The notes: a model not told the origin generated them from the letters alone. A stretch of DNA of 64,000 nucleotides from Hyphomicrobium sp. (GCA_030148725.1 JASBSU010000004.1:124001-188000), one strand, 5' to 3'; shown: positions 42,580-52,724, numbered from the stretch's first letter. Numbers and translations: made by a program.

Positions 42580-43263
42580 ATGAGTGTTGTTTCCAAGCTG
42601 CGCCTGCTGAAGTTCAAGTCCCACGCTCATGAGAAGGTCTTCGACTGGAAGTGGGGTGAGAAAAGCTTCAACCGCATCGCTATGGTCAACCTGCTCGTCG
42701 CGAATACCCGAGGATGGAACACCAGCTATCTTGAAATCGGCTGCGCCGGTAATCTGCTGTTCCATTCCGTTGCCGCAAAACGCAAGGTGGGTGTCGATCC
42801 GGCGGAGGGTGGCACGCACCGGATGACATCCGATGCGTTTTTTGCAGCCAACACTGAAAAGTACGACGTGATCTTTGTCGATGGCCTGCATGAGTACCAG
42901 CAGGTCCGCAGGGATGCTCTCAATGCCTTGGCGTGCGTGGAAGAGGGCGGCTGGATCGCCTTCCACGACCTGTTGCCAAGCACATGGAAAGAGCATCACG
43001 TCCCGCGTCTTCAGGAAACCTGGACCGGCGACTGCTGGAAGGTGGCTGTCGAATTGAGCCAAGCGAAGGGTGTCGACTTCAGAATCGTGGAAGTCGATCA
43101 CGGTGTCGGTCTGATGCGAAAGACATCCAGCAACTATAGCGTTCCGGATTTGTCGGAGCGCTTGCTCGATGCCGAGTTCGATGTGTTCGTCGACGAAGTT
43201 GGATCGTTGCCGTTGATCAGCTTTGACGAAGCCGTCGCGCTCATTTTGTCCGGGCGCGCATAG
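42580..43263 (+). CDS. class I SAM-dependent methyltransferase (Methyltransf_24-like)
   Basis: A 227-aa protein with a compact Rossmann methyltransferase core: YLEIGCAGNLLFHSVAAKRKVGVDPAEGGTHR (motif I and the acidic loop), then YDVIFVDGLHEYQQVRRDALNALACVEEGGWIAFHDLLP. The DGLHEYQQV...D...ALACVEEGG pattern is typical of Methyltransf_24 proteins, often found with cell-surface polysaccharide genes. No such genes are near, so the substrate is unknown. Translation would start from a poly-G Shine-Dalgarno. It lies 94 bp after guaA and 40 bp before the ArsC-like gene. Confidence 0.82.
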   Translation: MSVVSKLRLLKFKSHAHEKVFDWKWGEKSFNRIAMVNLLVANTRGWNTSYLEIGCAGNLLFHSVAAKRKVGVDPAEGGTHRMTSDAFFAANTEKYDVIFVDGLHEYQQVRRDALNALACVEEGGWIAFHDLLPSTWKEHHVPRLQETWTGDCWKVAVELSQAKGVDFRIVEVDHGVGLMRKTSSNYSVPDLSERLLDAEFDVFVDEVGSLPLISFDEAVALILSGRA

Positions 43264-43303
43264 AAGTTCACGGCCAAGGCCCAGTCGAAAGGGGTTGTGG
43301 GAT

Positions 43304-43666
43304 ATGAAGCCGGTGACGATCTACGGCATCCCGAACTGCGACACGATGAAGAAGGCGCGTGCGTGGCTCGATGATCAGGGCATTGCCTACGACTTCCACG
43401 ACTACAAGAAAGCCGGCATCGACCGGACGACGCTCGAGGCGTGGAGCAAGAAGGTCGGTTGGGAGACGCTGCTCAATCGTGCCGGCACAACGTTCCGCAA
43501 GCTGCCGGACGCGGAAAAGCAGGGGCTGGACGAACGCAAAGCGATCGCTCTCATGATCGCGCAGCCGTCACTGATCAAGCGTCCGGTGCTGGAGCTTGCG
43601 CGAGGCAAGCTGCTCGTCGGGTTCAAGCCCGAGGTTTATGAGGCCGCGCTGGCCGCCGGGAAGTGA
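43304..43666 (+). CDS. ArsC/Spx-family reductase-like protein (YffB type)
   Basis: A 120-aa thioredoxin-fold protein of the ArsC/YffB branch. It starts MKPVTIYGIPNCDTMKKARAWLDDQGIAYDFHDYKK, where the single N-terminal Cys in PNCDTMKKA is the family position, and ends with RPVLELARGKLLVGFKPEVYEAAL. It lacks a second CxxC cysteine, like YffB, which is thought to act with glutathione rather than as an arsenate reductase. No ars genes are nearby. The ATG at 43304 is preferred over the ORF-track start at 43223, which overlaps the upstream gene. Confidence 0.88.
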   Translation: MKPVTIYGIPNCDTMKKARAWLDDQGIAYDFHDYKKAGIDRTTLEAWSKKVGWETLLNRAGTTFRKLPDAEKQGLDERKAIALMIAQPSLIKRPVLELARGKLLVGFKPEVYEAALAAGK

Positions 43667-43710
43667 AACGAGAGCCGCTCAGTTTCAAGGGAGCAGAGCA
43701 GCCCCAGCCG

Positions 43711-44742
43711 TCAGGCCAGCAGGTCACGAAACATCGGCGCAACCCTGCTGCCGTAAAGCTCGATGCAACGCATCAGCTTGCCGTGCGACAGCGCGCCCGC
43801 GCTGTATTTCAGGTCGAAGCGCGAGGCGCCGATCACCTTGACCGTCGCCGCGATCTTGCGGGCAACCGTTTCGGGTGAGCCGACGTAGAGCGAGCCGTTT
43901 GCGATCTCGTGCTCGTACTCGGACCGCTGCATGGGCACCCAGCCGCGCTCGGCGCCGATCTGGTCGCGCATGCGCTTATAGTCCGCCCAGAACTCCTCGC
44001 GTGCCTGCTCGTCTGTGTCGGCGACGTAGCCGGGTGAGTGCACGCCGATGGGCAACGCGGGCTTACCAAGCTCGCCGAGCGCGTTGAGATACAGTTCCGC
44101 ATAGGGTTTGAAACGCGTCGGGTCGCCGCCGATGATGGCGAGCATCATCGGCAAGCCGTAGTGCGCGGCACGCAAGACCGATTCCGGGCTGCCGCCGACG
44201 CCGATCCAGGTCGCAAGCGTTCCACGCTCGATTGGCGGGAACACGTTCTGGTTGGTCAGCGCCGCGCGCGTCTCGCCGCGCCATGTGACGGCGTCGTCGC
44301 GCAACAGCTTGACGAACAGGTCGAGCTTCTCGGTGAACAGCTTCTCGTAGTCGGTGAGCTTGTAGCCGAACAGTGGAAAGGACTCGGTGAAGGAGCCGCG
44401 GCCGAGGATCACCTCCGCGCGGCCTTTGGAGGCCGCGTCGAGGGTCGAGAAGCGTTGAAACACGCGCACGGGATCATCGGAGCTGAGGACGGTGACGGCA
44501 GAGCCGAGGCGAATGCGGCTGGTGCGTCCTGCGATGGCAGGGAGCACGACATCGGGTGCCGATATGGCGAAGTCGGCGCGGTGATGCTCGCCGACGCCGA
44601 AGAATTCGAGGCCGACCTCGTCTGCCAGCACCGCTTCGTCGATCACGTCGCGGATGACTTGAGCGTGCGACAAGAGCTTTCCGTCGGCGCCTTTGGTGAC
44701 GTCGCCGAACGTATCCAGTCCAAGCTCCAACGCATTTGCCAT
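43711..44742 (-). CDS. LLM-class flavin-dependent oxidoreductase
   Basis: A 343-aa luciferase-like monooxygenase-fold enzyme, usually FMN- or F420-dependent. It opens ALELGLDTFGDVTKG, has the typical DEVGLEFFGVGEHHRADFAISAPDVVLPAIAGRTSRIRLGSAVTVLSS stretch (active-site EHH region near residue 52), RAEVILGRGSFTESFPLFGYKL near 108, and WIGVGGSPESVLRAAHYGLP near 180. Length is normal. The substrate is not inferable. It is convergent with the ArsC-like gene. No flavin reductase partner is adjacent. Confidence 0.92.
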   Translation of the reverse strand: MANALELGLDTFGDVTKGADGKLLSHAQVIRDVIDEAVLADEVGLEFFGVGEHHRADFAISAPDVVLPAIAGRTSRIRLGSAVTVLSSDDPVRVFQRFSTLDAASKGRAEVILGRGSFTESFPLFGYKLTDYEKLFTEKLDLFVKLLRDDAVTWRGETRAALTNQNVFPPIERGTLATWIGVGGSPESVLRAAHYGLPMMLAIIGGDPTRFKPYAELYLNALGELGKPALPIGVHSPGYVADTDEQAREEFWADYKRMRDQIGAERGWVPMQRSEYEHEIANGSLYVGSPETVARKIAATVKVIGASRFDLKYSAGALSHGKLMRCIELYGSRVAPMFRDLLA

Positions 44743-44932
44743 GTGCTCACCGGGGTTTTCTCAGAAGGCCCCAAGGTGGGGTGCAGGAGCTGGGGCGTCC
44801 AGGGGTGCGACATCGGCCGCCGGACGTCGGCGCGTCCGTTGGTCAACACATCGCCAATGGCATCGCTGCGAATGCCATCGCGCCGGAATGCTAGAGGCTG
44901 AGACGCAGTAAGCGTGCGAGGCGGCTGCCGCT

Positions 44933-45619
44933 CTACTTCGGGGGCGTCAGCAGCTCGGGCAGCTCCGAAAGGCTGCGGATTTCGAAGTCCGGCGCGCCGG
45001 GGAGACGCTCGGCACGATGTCCGTAGCGATTGCACCACGTCACGCGAAGTCCGAAGTTGGAGGCGCCATATGCGTCCCACGCATTTGCCGACTGGAATGA
45101 GACCTCGTGCGGCTGCAGGCCGAGGGTTTCGAGACCGTAAGCATAGACGCGCGGATGCGGCTTGAAGACTTTCACCGCATCGACCGACAGAACGGCATCG
45201 AACAGGTTGGTGAGACCTGCAGCATTCACCGCGGAATCGAGCATCCGCTGAGAACCGTTGGAGAGTACCGCGGTCTTGAAGCCGGCCTTGCGCAGTTCGG
45301 CGAGGACGCTCGGCACTTCAGGGAACGGTGCGGGCGTCAGATAGAGCTCCATGAGCTTGTCGTGCAGCTCGGGCGAGGAAATGTTGAGGCTGTCGAGCGC
45401 GTAGTCGAGCGCGTCGCCGGTGACTTCCCAGAAGTCGGCGAACGTGCCCTGAAGCGAGCGCAGCCACGTGTACTGGAGCTGTTTCTCGCGCCACAGAAGC
45501 GTCAGCGCGGAGAGCTTCTGGTCAGGCACGTCCTGACAGCGGGCGGCGGCCGAGGCGAAGTCGAAGAGCGTGCCATAGGCGTCGAATACACAGGCTTTGA
45601 TTCCGTCTAGCCGCTTCAC
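44933..45619 (-). CDS. haloacid dehalogenase-like hydrolase, type II
   Basis: A 228-aa HAD-superfamily protein closest to L-2-haloacid dehalogenases. The nucleophilic Asp lies in KACVFDAYGTLFDFASA near residue 10. The family's second motif is in VLSNGSQRMLDSA, and Lys/Asp signatures appear in VKVFKPHPRVYAYGLE and FQSANAWDAYGASNFGLRVTWCNR. Real activity could be dehalogenation of short-chain 2-haloacids or another phosphatase-like reaction. The GTG at 45619 follows GGGAGA and leaves 16 bp to ybaK, whereas the ORF-track start at 45667 would overlap ybaK. It is likely co-transcribed with ybaK. Confidence 0.9.
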   Translation of the reverse strand: MKRLDGIKACVFDAYGTLFDFASAAARCQDVPDQKLSALTLLWREKQLQYTWLRSLQGTFADFWEVTGDALDYALDSLNISSPELHDKLMELYLTPAPFPEVPSVLAELRKAGFKTAVLSNGSQRMLDSAVNAAGLTNLFDAVLSVDAVKVFKPHPRVYAYGLETLGLQPHEVSFQSANAWDAYGASNFGLRVTWCNRYGHRAERLPGAPDFEIRSLSELPELLTPPK

Positions 45620-45635
45620 GTCAGCGTTCTCCCGA

Positions 45636-46109
45636 TTAGGCAACCAGCGCCGCCGCGCTGGCACCAAGGACCCTCAATGCGTCGTGCGGGTCGAGCTTCA
45701 CCTGCAGGCCGCGTTGGCCAGCATTGATGTAGACGTAGACGTGCGCCAATGACAATTCTTCCAACGCGGTCGGCACCTTGCGCGTCTGCCCAAACGGGCT
45801 GATTCCGCCGACCTTGTAGCCGGTGATGCGCTCGGCGTCTGCCGGGTTCATCATCTGAGCACTTTTTCCGCTAAATGCGGCTGCGAGCTTCTTCATCGAG
45901 ACTTCGCGGTCGGATGGGACGATGGCGCAGACAGGCTTGCCATCGACGAGCGCCATGAGGGTTTTGAGGACACGGTCCGGCGGCTCCCCGAGAGCATCGG
46001 CCGCCTGAAGCCCGGTGCGCTGAGCATTCGGGTCATAGTCGTAGGCGTGCACCGTGAAGCCAACGCCCTGCTTTGCGAGCATCTGCGTGGCGCGTGTGGT
46101 TCTGGCCAC
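45636..46109 (-). CDS. ybaK: Cys-tRNA(Pro)/Cys-tRNA(Cys) deacylase YbaK
   Basis: A 157-aa editing enzyme that hydrolyses Cys-tRNA(Pro) made in error by prolyl-tRNA synthetase. It matches YbaK/EbsC at TPVHAYDYDP-like VGFTVHAYDYDPNAQ, ADALGEPPDRVLKTLMALVDGKPVCAIVP, the conserved lysine region VSMKKLAAAFSGKSAQMM, and GYKVGGISPFGQTRKVPTALEE. Length is standard. The start appears to be GTG with GGAGACGAGG just upstream. It precedes the HAD gene on the same strand. Confidence 0.93.
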   Translation of the reverse strand: MARTTRATQMLAKQGVGFTVHAYDYDPNAQRTGLQAADALGEPPDRVLKTLMALVDGKPVCAIVPSDREVSMKKLAAAFSGKSAQMMNPADAERITGYKVGGISPFGQTRKVPTALEELSLAHVYVYINAGQRGLQVKLDPHDALRVLGASAAALVA

Positions 46110-46236
46110 CCCTCGTCTCCCCCCGGCAGTTCTCAGTGAGCTTTAACGGGGTCGATCAGCCGAGCATAGGGGTGCGCGCGCCGCCTCGGCGAGGGCTCGG
46201 CAGGTGGATGAGCAACCTTGATCTTAGGGGCTCGCC

Positions 46237-46272
46237 AAAAAGAGTGCCCTCCAGCCGGGGGAGGCTGGAGGG
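46237..46272 (-). terminator. intrinsic terminator downstream of the small secreted gene
   Basis: On the minus strand, CCCTCCAGCC / GGCTGGAGGG (10-bp perfect stem, loop TCCCCC) is followed by CACTCTTTTT. It stands ~95 bp after the stop at 46367. The remaining gap to ybaK holds a second GC-rich inverted repeat (CCGGCCGG copies). Confidence 0.8.
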
Positions 46273-46366
46273 CTGGAAGCCGGCCGGAAGGACGGGGGGA
46301 GATCCCGGCCGGTGTATGGGCGCAGTGACCCGATACGGGGGGTATTCGGAATTGTGCCGCGAGTTG

Positions 46367-46591
46367 TTACTCCTGGGCATCCTCGACGGCGCTCACCAGG
46401 GCTTCGAGAGCGGCGTTGGCAGCGGCTTCGTCCACGGCGTCGGAAATAAGGTTACTGCCTCCGGTCATTTCGTCGAGGTACGTCGCGGCCTGCTGCGCAG
46501 CTGCCAGGTCTGCGGCGTCGTCGGCCTGAGCGTTGACGGCGCCGAGCGCCAGGGCGAAGGCAGCGGTTGCTGCAAGCAGCACGGATTTCAT
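46367..46591 (-). CDS. small secreted Ala-rich protein (74 aa)
   Basis: A 74-aa exported protein of unknown function. MKSVLLAATAAFALALGAVNAQA is a clean signal peptide (cleavage ~23/24), followed by an acidic helical chain (DDAADLAAAQQAATYLDEMTGGSNLISDAVDEAAANAALEALVSAVEDAQE) without cysteines. AGGAG lies 8 nt before the ATG at 46591, and an intrinsic terminator follows, so it appears to be a small, separately expressed unit, possibly abundant. Confidence 0.72.
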   Translation of the reverse strand: MKSVLLAATAAFALALGAVNAQADDAADLAAAQQAATYLDEMTGGSNLISDAVDEAAANAALEALVSAVEDAQE

Positions 46592-46728
46592 CGAATAATC
46601 TCCTGTCCCACATGGGTGCCGTTGCACCCTCATTTGGCCGCACGCGTCAGCGCCGGTCTTGCAGAGATTGATAGGACAGCCGCGCAAGGTCGGCTGTTCC
46701 CCTGGGAACAGGGCAGTGAGCGATCGGA

Positions 46729-47409
46729 TCAGCGTTTGACGTGCGCTCTTTCCAGAACTTCGAGGACGGTGTCCGGGCTCGCGTTATCGGCGAGGGCGTG
46801 GAAGTCGGCTTCGACGTCGAGCGCCTTTTCCAGCAGGCGATGGAATTCCTCGCGGCCGAGTTCGACGGTCCCGAATTGGCGGAGGTGGTCGGTCACGAAC
46901 TGGGTATCGAGCAGCTTGAAGCCGCCGTGGGCGAGGCGTGCCGCGAGATAGACGAGCGCGATCTTGGAAGCATCGCGCTCGTAGGAGAACATGCTCTCGC
47001 CGAAGAAAGCGCCGTTGAGGGCGACGCCGTAGAGGCCGCCGACGAGCTTGTCACCGTTCCAGACCTCGACGGTGTGGCAGTGGCCAAGGTTGAACAGATC
47101 GCGATAGAGGGAGCGGATACGGTCGTTGATCCATGTCGACCGGCGGCCGGGACGCGAAGCGGCGCAGCCTTCGATAACGCCGACGATGTCGGTATCAATG
47201 CGTACGTCGAGGTGCGTCGTTCGGAGGGTGCGGGCAAGGCGCCGGGGAACGTGGACGCCATCGAGTGGAAGGATGCCGCGGTGCTGAGGTTCGATCCAAT
47301 AGAGCGCGGGATCGTCAGCGCTTTCGGCCATAGGAAAGATGCCGCAGGTATAGGCCTTGAGCAGCACCTGCGGCGTTATCTCTATGACGATGTCGTCGCG
47401 CGAAGCCAT
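46729..47409 (-). CDS. aat: leucyl/phenylalanyl-tRNA--protein transferase
   Basis: Transfers Leu or Phe from tRNA to N-terminal Arg/Lys of proteins, marking them for ClpS/ClpAP (N-degron pathway); cytoplasmic. In the 226-aa product, the family pattern is complete: [82 protein letters not shown] and [15 protein letters not shown]. The ATG at 47409 is used; the ORF-track start is a TTG 72 nt upstream. It is at the distal end of the run Com1/DsbA-aroQ-accB-accC-aat. Confidence 0.95.
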   Translation of the reverse strand: MASRDDIVIEITPQVLLKAYTCGIFPMAESADDPALYWIEPQHRGILPLDGVHVPRRLARTLRTTHLDVRIDTDIVGVIEGCAASRPGRRSTWINDRIRSLYRDLFNLGHCHTVEVWNGDKLVGGLYGVALNGAFFGESMFSYERDASKIALVYLAARLAHGGFKLLDTQFVTDHLRQFGTVELGREEFHRLLEKALDVEADFHALADNASPDTVLEVLERAHVKR

Positions 47410-47502
47410 GTCCGTCGTTGAGCTCAGGTCCGCATTTTCCCGCAGCGAGCCTAGCGTTAAAACCTTAGCGGCTATCGTCAATCGCCTGCGTCGGCGACCA
47501 AA

Positions 47503-48843
<1,341 letters not shown>

Positions 48844-48926
48844 CTTTTTCCGGGCATCTGGCAGTAGGCTTTAGGCTGTGGGGCTCGTCCCTACGGCCTG
48901 CTCCTTACCGCCCGCTGCCATCTCCC

Positions 48927-49397
48927 TTATTCAATGATGACAAGCGGCTCGCCGAACTCGACCGGCTGACCATTCTCGATCAGGATCGCCGTCACCTTGC
49001 CGGAGCGCGGTGAGGGGATCTGGTTCATGGTCTTCATGGCTTCGATGATGAAGAGCGTGTCGCCTTGCGAAACCTGCGAGCCAACCTCGACAAAGGTCGG
49101 GGCGCCCGGCTCAGGCGAGCGATAGGCTGTTCCGACCATCGGGGACTTCACGACGCCGGGATGCTTGGCGGGATCGGATGACTTCGCGGCGGCCGGAGCG
49201 GCGGCAGGGCCGGCGACACCGACCGCAGGGGCGGCCGCAATGGTCGACTGCACATTGAGAGTGCGCGCGACGCGGACCTTGAGCCCGCTCTTTTCGATCT
49301 CGATCTCGCTCAGGCCGGTCTCGTTCAGGAGTTCGGCGAGCTGTCGGATCAAACGCTGCTCGTCACCCGAGGTCTCGCCCTGATCCTTGGCCGTCAT
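48927..49397 (-). CDS. accB: acetyl-CoA carboxylase biotin carboxyl carrier protein
   Basis: Carries biotin between the AccC and AccAD active sites. The 156-aa protein has an N-terminal region ([30 protein letters not shown]), an Ala/Pro-rich linker (~55-75) and the biotinyl domain with [15 protein letters not shown], where the lysine is biotinylated, ending [11 protein letters not shown]. The ATG at 49397 with AAGGAAAAG upstream gives the typical E. coli length. The ORF-track start (GTG 49451) overlaps the end of aroQ, adds a basic extension and remains possible if translation is coupled. Confidence 0.95.
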   Translation of the reverse strand: MTAKDQGETSGDEQRLIRQLAELLNETGLSEIEIEKSGLKVRVARTLNVQSTIAAAPAVGVAGPAAAPAAAKSSDPAKHPGVVKSPMVGTAYRSPEPGAPTFVEVGSQVSQGDTLFIIEAMKTMNQIPSPRSGKVTAILIENGQPVEFGEPLVIIE

Positions 49398-49443
49398 GCT
49401 GCGCTTTTCCTTCTTATGCGGCTTGTCTTTCCGCCCACCAGTC

Positions 49444-49896
49444 TTACTCACGACGCGATGCCGCGAGCAGATCTGCCAGAGCTTCTAGCGCCAGCTCGTA
49501 GCCCTTGGCGCCGAGGCCGCAGATCACGCCCTTGGCACCGAGTGAGATGTACGAGTGCTGCCGGTATGGCTCGCGGCGGAAAATGTTCGAAAGGTGTACC
49601 TCGATCACCGGCAGCTCGGCCGCCTGGAGGGCGTCCAGCAGGGCAATCGACGTGTGTGAATAGGCTCCGGCATTCAATATGATAGCGGCTGCCTTGTCGC
49701 GCGCCTCCTGGACCCAGGTCACAAGCTCGCCTTCGACGTTCGACTGCCGGAAATCAATGGTGAGGGACAGCGCTTTCGCGCGCGCCTCGGCCTTCCGGCG
49801 CACGTCGTCGAGCGTATCCGACCCGTATATGGCGGGCTCACGCAGTCCCAGCATGTTCAGGTTGGGTCCGTTGAGGACGTAGATCGGTTTGGCCAT
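49444..49896 (-). CDS. aroQ: 3-dehydroquinate dehydratase, type II
   Basis: Dehydrates 3-dehydroquinate to 3-dehydroshikimate in the shikimate pathway. The 150-aa dodecameric type II enzyme is recognised from [24 protein letters not shown] (with the catalytic Tyr), the catalytic/substrate loop [19 protein letters not shown], and [20 protein letters not shown] with the conserved His. Length is normal. It is upstream of accB with a very short gap, an arrangement conserved in many alphaproteobacteria. Confidence 0.97.
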   Translation of the reverse strand: MAKPIYVLNGPNLNMLGLREPAIYGSDTLDDVRRKAEARAKALSLTIDFRQSNVEGELVTWVQEARDKAAAIILNAGAYSHTSIALLDALQAAELPVIEVHLSNIFRREPYRQHSYISLGAKGVICGLGAKGYELALEALADLLAASRRE

Positions 49897-49996
49897 GAGG
49901 TCCTTGCTGCGACCGGGAAGGAAGCCGGTTCTCTACCGGCCCGGGGGCGGCGGCTTTCCCATCTATCAGCTTTCCCGCGAGCGCGGAAGGGCGGCC

Positions 49997-50053
49997 GCGG
50001 TCTCTCCCGGTGAAAGCGCTAAGGCGTTCACCGAACTGGGTAAAAGAGACCGC
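49997..50053. repeat. nested inverted repeat between the DsbA-like gene and aroQ
   Basis: An outer stem GCGGTCTCT / AGAGACCGC (9 bp) encloses an inner stem CGGTGAA / TTCACCG (7 bp). There is no T tract on either side, so it may be an RNA structure, an attenuating element or a protein site rather than a classical terminator. Confidence 0.6.
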
Positions 50054-50072
50054 CGCGCTGTCGAACGGACGG

Positions 50073-50999
50073 TTAGCAGTAGGAGCAACCGGATTTGCGC
50101 AGCTCGGTCACGTGTTTTTCGAGCTGCTCGTAGAGGTCCTCGGGCGCGCCGGGGATGGCGCGGTCGCCAACAAGGAAGTGCGGCGTGCCGTTGACGCCCA
50201 TCTTCTTGGCCAGCGCTTCCGACTTCTTGATCTCGGCGTCCACCTCGGGAGAGGCCATGTCCTTCTTGAGCTTGTCGAGGTCGAGGCCGAGCTTGCCGGC
50301 AAGGGCGAGCGCGGACGCCTCGTTCATAACGCCCTTGGCTTCGAGCATGGCGCGATGGACTTCCCAATACTTGCCCTGCTTGCCGGACGCGATCGCGACG
50401 CGAGAGGCTTCCTCCGAACCCTTCGACAGGATCGGCAGCTCCTTGAAGACGACGCGGACATTCTTGTCGGTGTCGACCAGCTTGACGATGTCGTGCAGGC
50501 CGCGCTTGCAGTAGCCGCAGTTGTAATCGAAGAACTCGACGACGGTGATGTCGCCGTTGGGGTTGCCGGCGACGTCAGCGGTCGGGTCGCGATAGATTTC
50601 CTTGGCGTTCTCGGCGATCGCCTTCTTGAGCTTCTCCGCCTGCTCTTTCTCCATCTTCGTTTCGAGCGCCGTCTGCGCCTCGAGGAAGATTTCGGGATTG
50701 TTGACCAGGTAGTTCTTGATGATCAGCTCGATGTCTTTCTTCTGCGCGGCCGAGAACTCGGACGTCGCGGGTGCGCTCGGCGCGGCAGGGGCTGCCGGCG
50801 CAGCCGTCACTGCCGGATTGGCGGGCGCGTCGTCAGACTGCGCGAGCACGATCGGTGCATCTGCCGGGGCATTCGGAGCGACTTGAGAAGTGCCGAGCAT
50901 CACGAGACCGGCGAGCAGTGCGACGGCGGGAACGGCAAGCCAGACGGCACGGCTCTCGGTCAGCACGCGCAGCAGCGGGGGACGGGGATTTACGGACAT
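50073..50999 (-). CDS. DsbA/Com1-like periplasmic thiol oxidoreductase
   Basis: A 308-aa thioredoxin-fold protein exported or anchored by an N-terminal hydrophobic segment (AVWLAVPAVALLAGLVMLG, ~18-36). An Ala/Pro linker and a helical region (KKDIELIIKNYLVNNPEIFLEAQ) precede the DsbA domain with redox site YNCGYCKRGLHD near residue 170 and a cis-Pro loop at NGTPHFLVGDRAIPGA near 275. The C-terminus has another CSYC pair (RKSGCSYC). It likely catalyses disulfide formation or isomerisation in the periplasm, like Com1/BdbD relatives. It is 176 bp upstream of aroQ on the same strand. Confidence 0.9.
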   Translation of the reverse strand: MSVNPRPPLLRVLTESRAVWLAVPAVALLAGLVMLGTSQVAPNAPADAPIVLAQSDDAPANPAVTAAPAAPAAPSAPATSEFSAAQKKDIELIIKNYLVNNPEIFLEAQTALETKMEKEQAEKLKKAIAENAKEIYRDPTADVAGNPNGDITVVEFFDYNCGYCKRGLHDIVKLVDTDKNVRVVFKELPILSKGSEEASRVAIASGKQGKYWEVHRAMLEAKGVMNEASALALAGKLGLDLDKLKKDMASPEVDAEIKKSEALAKKMGVNGTPHFLVGDRAIPGAPEDLYEQLEKHVTELRKSGCSYC

Positions 51000-51051
51000 T
51001 CTTGGGGCCTCTTGGAAACTGTCGCAGCGTTCAGCGCTCGGTGCGGGCAGC

Positions 51052-51117
51052 GATCAGGTATGGGTTTTGATCAGGTCTGGTTGTGATCAGGATCTGTATG
51101 ATCAGGTCTGGGGTTTG
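51052..51117. repeat. four short direct repeats (GATCAGGTCTG-like)
   Basis: GATCAGG recurs at 51052, 51069, 51085 and 51100 with spacings of 17, 16 and 15 bp; two copies share GATCAGGTCTGG. The last copy includes the stop codon of the M48 gene (minus strand), so the others look like copies of that gene's 3' end. Confidence 0.8.
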
Positions 51118-52538
51118 TAGTTGATGATGTCGTCGTTCTTCAGCCACTCAGGGGTCCCAGACCGTAGTCGCGTCTGTGCGCGCTTAGCGAACAGTTGCGC
51201 CTGTTTGAGGTCGCCCTCCAGAAAATAGGCCTGGGCGATCATCGCGTCGGCCTCGGGCTGCTTGCCCTGCTTATAGTAGCTGTTTGCCAAAAGGCGATAG
51301 GCACGCGAATTTTCATCGTCAATCATGGACTTACGGAGGAGCGCCACGGATTCGTTAATGGCTTCCGGGCTCGGGTCGTCCTGCAGCGCGCCGGCAAGCT
51401 GGACGCGAATGAGGGAGGCGTTGGGGTCCAGCTTGAGTGCCTGGCGTAGGGCCGGAATAGCTTCGCGGTTTTTTCCAGCGCGGGTCAGCAGGTCGCCCCT
51501 CACCTCCCAGAAATAGGGGTTGTTCGGGCGCGCGGCGATGAGGCCGTCGACCTGCGCCAATGCCGACTCGAGGGCACCTGGGCCGCCCTTGAAGAAGCTT
51601 GCCAAGGCTCTCGCGTACCGGGCCGGCAGGCTCTGATCGGTCTCGGGGTAGCGGTTGAAGACCGTTTGCGGCCTCTCGAGGTAGCCCGACAGCTTGGCGC
51701 GCATCAGATCGTGCCGTAGCTGCAACTCGGCGGGATCCTTGTTTTTGTAATACGGGCTCGTCTCGACCAGCTTGCGCAAGCGCGCGAGACGATCGGTGGA
51801 GAGCGGATGGCTCCGCGCGAACGCTTCCTTCTGGGCGTCGGAGATGTACTCCTGGGCGGCGAAGCGCTCGAAGGTGGTGAGCATGCCGAGGCCGGACTGT
51901 TGCGTGGCGTTGAGCAGCGTGAGGCCGGCCTGGTCGGCGGCGGATTCCTGCTGGCGACGCTCGGCGAGCAGTGAGCGCATGATCACTTCATTGCCGCCGA
52001 AAAGGACGCCCTGGCCGGCCCCGCCGAGGCCTTCACCGCCGGTGACGCCACCGGCGACGATGAGGCCGATGCCAAGGATCTGCGCCAGCAGTGAGCGTGT
52101 CTGGTCCTTGGCGATGCGGGCGCGCAGGGCCGCCATGTGGCCGCCGGTGATGTGGCCTGTTTCGTGGGCGATGACGCCGATCACCTCGTTCGGTGTGTTG
52201 GCCTGCATCAGCGTGCCCGTGTGAACGAACACGTTGCGGCCGTCGAGAACGAAGGCGTTGAAGGCATCGTTCTGCACGATGCGCATCTTGATGCGACCGG
52301 AGCCGAAGCCGGCGGCCTTGAACAACGGGCGCGCGTAATCGTTGAGGACGTTCTCGATCTCGGTGTCGCGGATCAGCGGCAGGTTCTGCGCCGATGCAGA
52401 GGGAGCAAGGCTCGTCGATGTCGCGGCAATCAACCCGCAGAGCAGCACCATCTTCGGCCAAGTCGCCTTGGTTTTCCTGGGCGATACTGGCGGCATCGAC
52501 ATCGGCTGTGGCACCTTGCTCGACAAAGGTTTTTGCAT
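51102..52538 (-). CDS. M48-family metalloprotease with TPR region (BepA/YfgC-like)
   Basis: A 478-aa periplasmic zinc protease with the architecture of BepA, which assists and degrades outer-membrane proteins such as LptD. After an N-terminal hydrophobic signal (LLCGLIAATSTSLAPSASA) comes the peptidase domain with HExxH motif GVIAHETGHITGGHMAAL near residue 125, a glycine-rich loop, a downstream glutamate region RRQQESAADQAGL (third ligand), and HPLSTDRLARL. Residues ~300-470 are TPR-like repeats (NPYFWEVRGDLLTRAGKNREAIPALRQAL). It is divergent from the aminotransferase gene. Its stop lies in a cluster of short direct repeats. Confidence 0.92.
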   Translation of the reverse strand: MQKPLSSKVPQPMSMPPVSPRKTKATWPKMVLLCGLIAATSTSLAPSASAQNLPLIRDTEIENVLNDYARPLFKAAGFGSGRIKMRIVQNDAFNAFVLDGRNVFVHTGTLMQANTPNEVIGVIAHETGHITGGHMAALRARIAKDQTRSLLAQILGIGLIVAGGVTGGEGLGGAGQGVLFGGNEVIMRSLLAERRQQESAADQAGLTLLNATQQSGLGMLTTFERFAAQEYISDAQKEAFARSHPLSTDRLARLRKLVETSPYYKNKDPAELQLRHDLMRAKLSGYLERPQTVFNRYPETDQSLPARYARALASFFKGGPGALESALAQVDGLIAARPNNPYFWEVRGDLLTRAGKNREAIPALRQALKLDPNASLIRVQLAGALQDDPSPEAINESVALLRKSMIDDENSRAYRLLANSYYKQGKQPEADAMIAQAYFLEGDLKQAQLFAKRAQTRLRSGTPEWLKNDDIINYKPQT

Positions 52539-52724
52539 CCCGGCTGGACCCTAGTAAGGGCTCGAACGGGCGTCAACGCAAGCCTTCCGCGGCCGGTCAG
52601 TCTGGCTTATACGCGCTGAGAAAGCGGAGCGATTTCGGCGACGGCGGCGTATGTTAGCAGGCGACGCGGCAGGAATTTGGCGGCAGGCCCAAACTGCACG
52701 TTACGCATACGTAATGGACACTTC

